This document shows, piece by piece, positions 5,946 through 7,968 of a DNA stretch of 7,968 bases. The notes beneath the pieces were generated by a model. That model worked only from the letters and a program-made list of their open reading frames with translations. It had not been told where the DNA came from and did no database searches. The first letter of the stretch is position 1. Every line of letters starts with the position of its first letter. This DNA is from Sulfurospirillum sp. UBA1314 (GTDB lineage Bacteria; Campylobacterota; Campylobacteria; Campylobacterales; Sulfurospirillaceae): assembly GCA_002307095.1 (NCBI GenBank), contig DBTO01000287.1:1-7968 (forward strand). The letters run 5' to 3'. The translations under genes were made by a program, and so were the position numbers.

Positions 5946-6511
5946 AAAAAAGTATAGTTTATTTTGTGTTAATTTTATTTTTGGCAGGATGCGGAGCTGC
6001 TACACAGAAAACTTATATGGGATATAAAGTTTTTGATGTTTCTTATCCTGTAGCAAACAATCAAATACTTTCGTTTCCTATTACTGAAGCTGGAGTGGTT
6101 CCTGCAGAAAATGATAATTATAAAATAGAGGTAACGGGGTTTAGCGTTGAACCTTCACAAGAAGATTCAAAAAAAGCTCTTTTAACATGGCAATTTTCAT
6201 TGAAAATAAAAAAATATAACAAAATTGAATTTATTCAAATTGATGAAATTGCACCAACGTATGTAGAAAAAATGATTTTGAAAGATACCGATCCTAAGAT
6301 AAAGAATGGTATATGGTCAGGCTCACTTGCTCCAATTGAAGCAAGTTTAACATCAACACCTTGGTTATACGCCGAGAAAGCCTCATTTTATGTATATCGT
6401 TTTACGATTAAAGCAGAAAATTCTGAACCAGTTATTTTAAACCAACTTGCATGGTTTTCAAAGCCTGCTAAAAAATCTTTTCAATATACCATTGAAAAAA
6501 TCAATAATTAG
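5942..6511 (+). CDS. AT-rich predicted lipoprotein of unknown function
   Basis: The 189-residue product begins with a short lipoprotein signal peptide: MKK, a hydrophobic stretch, and a lipobox LAGC with Cys17 as the lipidation site. After Asp+2-type signals are checked, residue +2 is Gly, so outer-membrane sorting is possible. The mature part is rich in alternating hydrophobic and polar residues and looks mainly beta-structured; I recognise no domain. Translation is coupled to tetR through an ATGA overlap, with GAGGGGAAG as ribosome site in the end of tetR. Base composition is clearly lower in GC than the flanking genes (about 30 percent by eye, against about 45 in tetR), and codons are AT-ended, which suggests a different origin or a recent insertion behind tetR. 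A role in the TetR response is possible only by position. Confidence 0.82.
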   Translation: MKKSIVYFVLILFLAGCGAATQKTYMGYKVFDVSYPVANNQILSFPITEAGVVPAENDNYKIEVTGFSVEPSQEDSKKALLTWQFSLKIKKYNKIEFIQIDEIAPTYVEKMILKDTDPKIKNGIWSGSLAPIEASLTSTPWLYAEKASFYVYRFTIKAENSEPVILNQLAWFSKPAKKSFQYTIEKINN

Positions 6512-6605
6512 GTAGCAGTACAAAAAGTAAACTTAGCAATATCGGAGTAGTTTTATTCCTCTGATGTTTCTACAATACCCAAAGCGCAAAGCAAAAAGAG
6601 GTGTG

Positions 6606-7126
6606 ATGAAAGAGAGTACTCGTGAGGATTACGTTCGTTTGGTGTATAAAGTTGTTTTTTACATCGAACAAAACGCCGACAGAGAGCTTAACCTTGAAGA
6701 GTTAGCCAAAGTGGCTGGGTTTTCAAAGTACCATTTTCATTGCATTTTTAAAGCCGTTAGGGAGAAAACATCGGCGATTTTATCGCTCGGGTGCGGTTGT
6801 TTTATTCGGCGTGGAGTGTCTTGATGGCGTTTGCGTATGAGCAAAATTTACTGCGTTACGATGCGTGCATTACGTGTGAAGATGAGAGTATCGAGCTCAA
6901 AGGTGAAGTCTTTAAAAAGGTGCTTGAGGGCGGAAAATGTGCGGTGTTTTTGCACAAAGGGGCGTATGAAAATCTAAAAGTGACCTATGCTCAGATTATG
7001 GATTGGGTGGTGAGTGAAGGTGTTGGACTTCGTGACGCACCTTTGTTTGAGAAGTACCTCAACAAAGATCCTAGACGCACGAAACCTGCGAACTTGCGGA
7101 CTGAGATTTACGTGCCGATTGTTTAG
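6606..7126 (+). pseudogene. Decayed AraC-family regulator with GyrI-like effector domain
   Basis: The frame from 6606 (ribosome site AGAGG at 6597-6601) encodes the first HTH of an AraC/XylS DNA-binding domain, LNLEELAKVAGFSKYHFHCIF, where the usual HRIF is HCIF, explicable by one CGC to TGC change. At about 6759-6761 the frame breaks. One base fewer than expected moves the natural continuation GENIGDFIARVRL into the next frame, while the original runs to a stop at 6822-6824. In the new frame RVRL jumps straight to SAWSVLMAFAYEQNLL, the middle of a GyrI-like domain. The second HTH, the linker and the first GyrI strand are missing. NLL then joins RYDACIT with a further stretch of GyrI-like domain apparently lost, before the normal ending KYLNKDPRRTKPANLRTEIYVPI. 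Intact relatives are nearly 300 residues; about 173 codons remain. A frameshift plus two gaps make function unlikely. The gap sizes rest on remembered family structure. Confidence 0.88.
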
Positions 7127-7134
7127 AAAAATGT

Positions 7135-7146
7135 TTTACATGTAAA
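7135..7146. repeat. TTTACATGTAAA palindrome between convergent genes
   Basis: A perfect 12-bp palindrome lies in the 39-base gap between the regulator remnant and the convergent methyltransferase. AT-rich flanks (GAAAAAT before, GATTTTC after) add imperfect pairing. It may help end transcription from both sides, but it has no G+C-rich stem, so terminator function is uncertain. Identical copies are at 74-85 and 1911-1922. Confidence 0.7.
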
Positions 7147-7165
7147 GATTTTCACTTACATATCC

Positions 7166-7780
7166 CTAGCGTTTGTGCCCTGTCAATAAAAAGATGGGGT
7201 AATCCCCGTAAGGCTTTTTCGCCACGCTGACGATTTCGATGGCGACGTCTTTAAAGCCTGCTTTTTGTGCTAATGTGGCAAACTCTTTTTGCTCAAAGCC
7301 AAAGTGAAACACACCCATATCTTCGGTATGAAACGTGCCATCTTCCTTGTCCAAATCTGCCAGTGCGATGGTGCCTCCGCTGTTGAGCAAGCGGTAAAAT
7401 TTGTGAAAAAGAGCCTGCACATCTTCAACATGGTGAATCGTCATCGAAGAGATGATACCATCAAAGTTCTCATCCAGTTCACTGCTGACCAAGTCAAGCT
7501 CTAACATGTTGAGTTCGCACCCCAATTGCTCTTTTTTGGCACGAAGCGCTTCATTCATCGAAGGAGAAATATCAATGGTTGTCATTTTGCGCACAAAGGG
7601 AGCGATCTGTTCGGTCAAAAGCCCTGTGCCTGAGCCAAAATCCATCACATGGGTTGTTGTTTTATCATACGCGAGTCTCTCTAAAATAGCTTCACCAATG
7701 TTCTTAACATTGTTCGTTCGTGCCGCTTCGTTTTCATACTGTTTTGATTTTTCATGAAAATAATCTTTTTTGGGTTGCAT
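7166..7780 (-). CDS. Class I SAM-dependent methyltransferase
   Basis: This 204-residue cytosolic protein has the Rossmann methyltransferase fold. Motif I is VMDFGSGTG (45-53), the acidic residue ending strand 2 is Asp70 (TIDIS), Asp97 ends strand 3, and SSMTIHHVED (111-120) is the motif IV/post region typical of the Methyltransf_11/25 group (UbiE/BioC-like small-molecule enzymes). The C-terminus YPIFLLTGHKR is a closing strand of the fold. The substrate is not evident: no quinone, biotin or antibiotic gene is adjacent. I start at the ATG at 7780, which has AAAGG six bases upstream; the frame extends 12 residues to 7816, but that would overlap the promoter and lacks a ribosome site. It is transcribed toward the regulator remnant and ends 39 bases from it. 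Confidence 0.9.
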   Translation of the reverse strand: MQPKKDYFHEKSKQYENEAARTNNVKNIGEAILERLAYDKTTTHVMDFGSGTGLLTEQIAPFVRKMTTIDISPSMNEALRAKKEQLGCELNMLELDLVSSELDENFDGIISSMTIHHVEDVQALFHKFYRLLNSGGTIALADLDKEDGTFHTEDMGVFHFGFEQKEFATLAQKAGFKDVAIEIVSVAKKPYGDYPIFLLTGHKR

Positions 7781-7806
7781 TAATAGCCTTTGAGTGAGAA
7801 TGCAAA

Positions 7807-7815
7807 AGTATAACA
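7807..7815 (-). promoter_or_regulatory. Extended -10 promoter of the methyltransferase gene
   Basis: The minus-strand box TGTTATACT closely matches the chemoreceptor promoter TGTTATAAT and has no clear -35. It predicts transcription from about 7800, a 20-base leader, and supports the ATG at 7780 over the longer frame. Confidence 0.55.
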
Positions 7816-7854
7816 CAGGCAGTTGAGGAAGAAAATTAACGCACGCAATTAACC

Positions 7855-7968
7855 TTATCCCAGCACAAACGAGGCATAACCCACCACACGACTCGCATCG
7901 TTGCTGCGCGCAAAACTGGTGCGGTAGTCTAAAAAATGGGCTTGAAAATGGTGTGTAAGTGCGCTTTG
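7855..7968 (-). CDS. C-terminal fragment of an unidentified protein, cut by the window edge
   Basis: A minus-strand frame is open from the right edge for 37 codons to a TAA at 7857-7855. It ends in DYRTSFARSNDASR followed by VVGYASFVLG. Codon use with many GCG, CGC and GTG codons matches the well-coded neighbours, which supports a real gene. I cannot name the family from this fragment. The strand-like ending could be a cytosolic beta strand or an outer-membrane barrel strand, though it lacks the terminal aromatic residue usual in the latter. The methyltransferase promoter lies downstream, so the two are likely separate transcripts. Confidence 0.6.
   Translation of the reverse strand, partial: QSALTHHFQAHFLDYRTSFARSNDASRVVGYASFVLG

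Noticed and set aside
6541..6565. Hairpin ATCGGAG / CTCTGAT between the lipoprotein and the regulator remnant as a terminator
   Set aside because: The stem is only seven pairs including a G-U, the loop is 11 bases and no T tract follows, so it is too weak to call.
6564..6605. Earlier ATG for the AraC remnant, adding 14 residues
   Set aside because: No ribosome site precedes it, while AGAGG stands before the ATG at 6606, where the family-like N-terminus begins.
1..7968. CRISPR array, tRNA, insertion sequence, integrase or phage genes
   Set aside because: No regularly spaced repeats, cloverleaf sequence, transposase motif or phage structural motif was seen on either strand.

Overview
The window looks like a chromosomal segment from a Campylobacterota (Epsilonproteobacteria) species, possibly Sulfurospirillum. 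This rests on the moderate-to-low GC, promoters with clear TATAAT/TATACT boxes (several with a TGn extension) but poor -35 boxes, and a soluble CZB chemoreceptor like Helicobacter TlpD. The genus is inferred from protein style, not from a database match. No RNA gene, CRISPR array, insertion sequence or integrase was seen, and no stretch over 300 bases lacks a gene.

Layout. The left edge has a strong hairpin with a T tract (62-102), then four minus-strand units. These are a soluble chemoreceptor (104-1180) with its own promoter, and a two-gene unit of an AspT/YidE-type two-fold membrane transporter (1722-3305) followed 1 nt later by an unrecognised six-cysteine protein (1244-1720). Next comes a three-gene enzyme operon, transcribed isochorismatase-like hydrolase (4705-5271), SDR oxidoreductase (3962-4708), then CxxC carboxymuconolactone-decarboxylase-like protein (3375-3911). 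Divergent from it on the plus strand are a TetR regulator (5379-5945), an AT-rich lipoprotein overlapping it by 4 nt (5942-6511), and the decayed remains of an AraC-GyrI-like regulator (6606-7126). Converging on that remnant is a minus-strand SAM methyltransferase (7166-7780). The C-terminal end of an unidentified minus-strand protein (7855-7968) closes the window.

How the parts work together. The clearest system is the TetR/hydrolase intergenic region. Two matching 16-bp inverted repeats (TTGAC-N6-GTCAA) sit 34 bp apart. One covers the -35 region of both divergent promoters and the other lies at the start of the hydrolase transcript. TetR is therefore predicted to repress itself and the hydrolase-SDR-CMD operon. 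That enzyme set, with a conserved cysteine in the regulator and a redox-type chemoreceptor nearby, would suit a response to reactive small molecules; the inducer cannot be read from sequence.

Other notable points: a transporter promoter nested in the loop of the preceding operon's apparent terminator; three exact copies of the 12-bp palindrome TTTACATGTAAA; and a regulator pseudogene with a frameshift and two apparent internal deletions.
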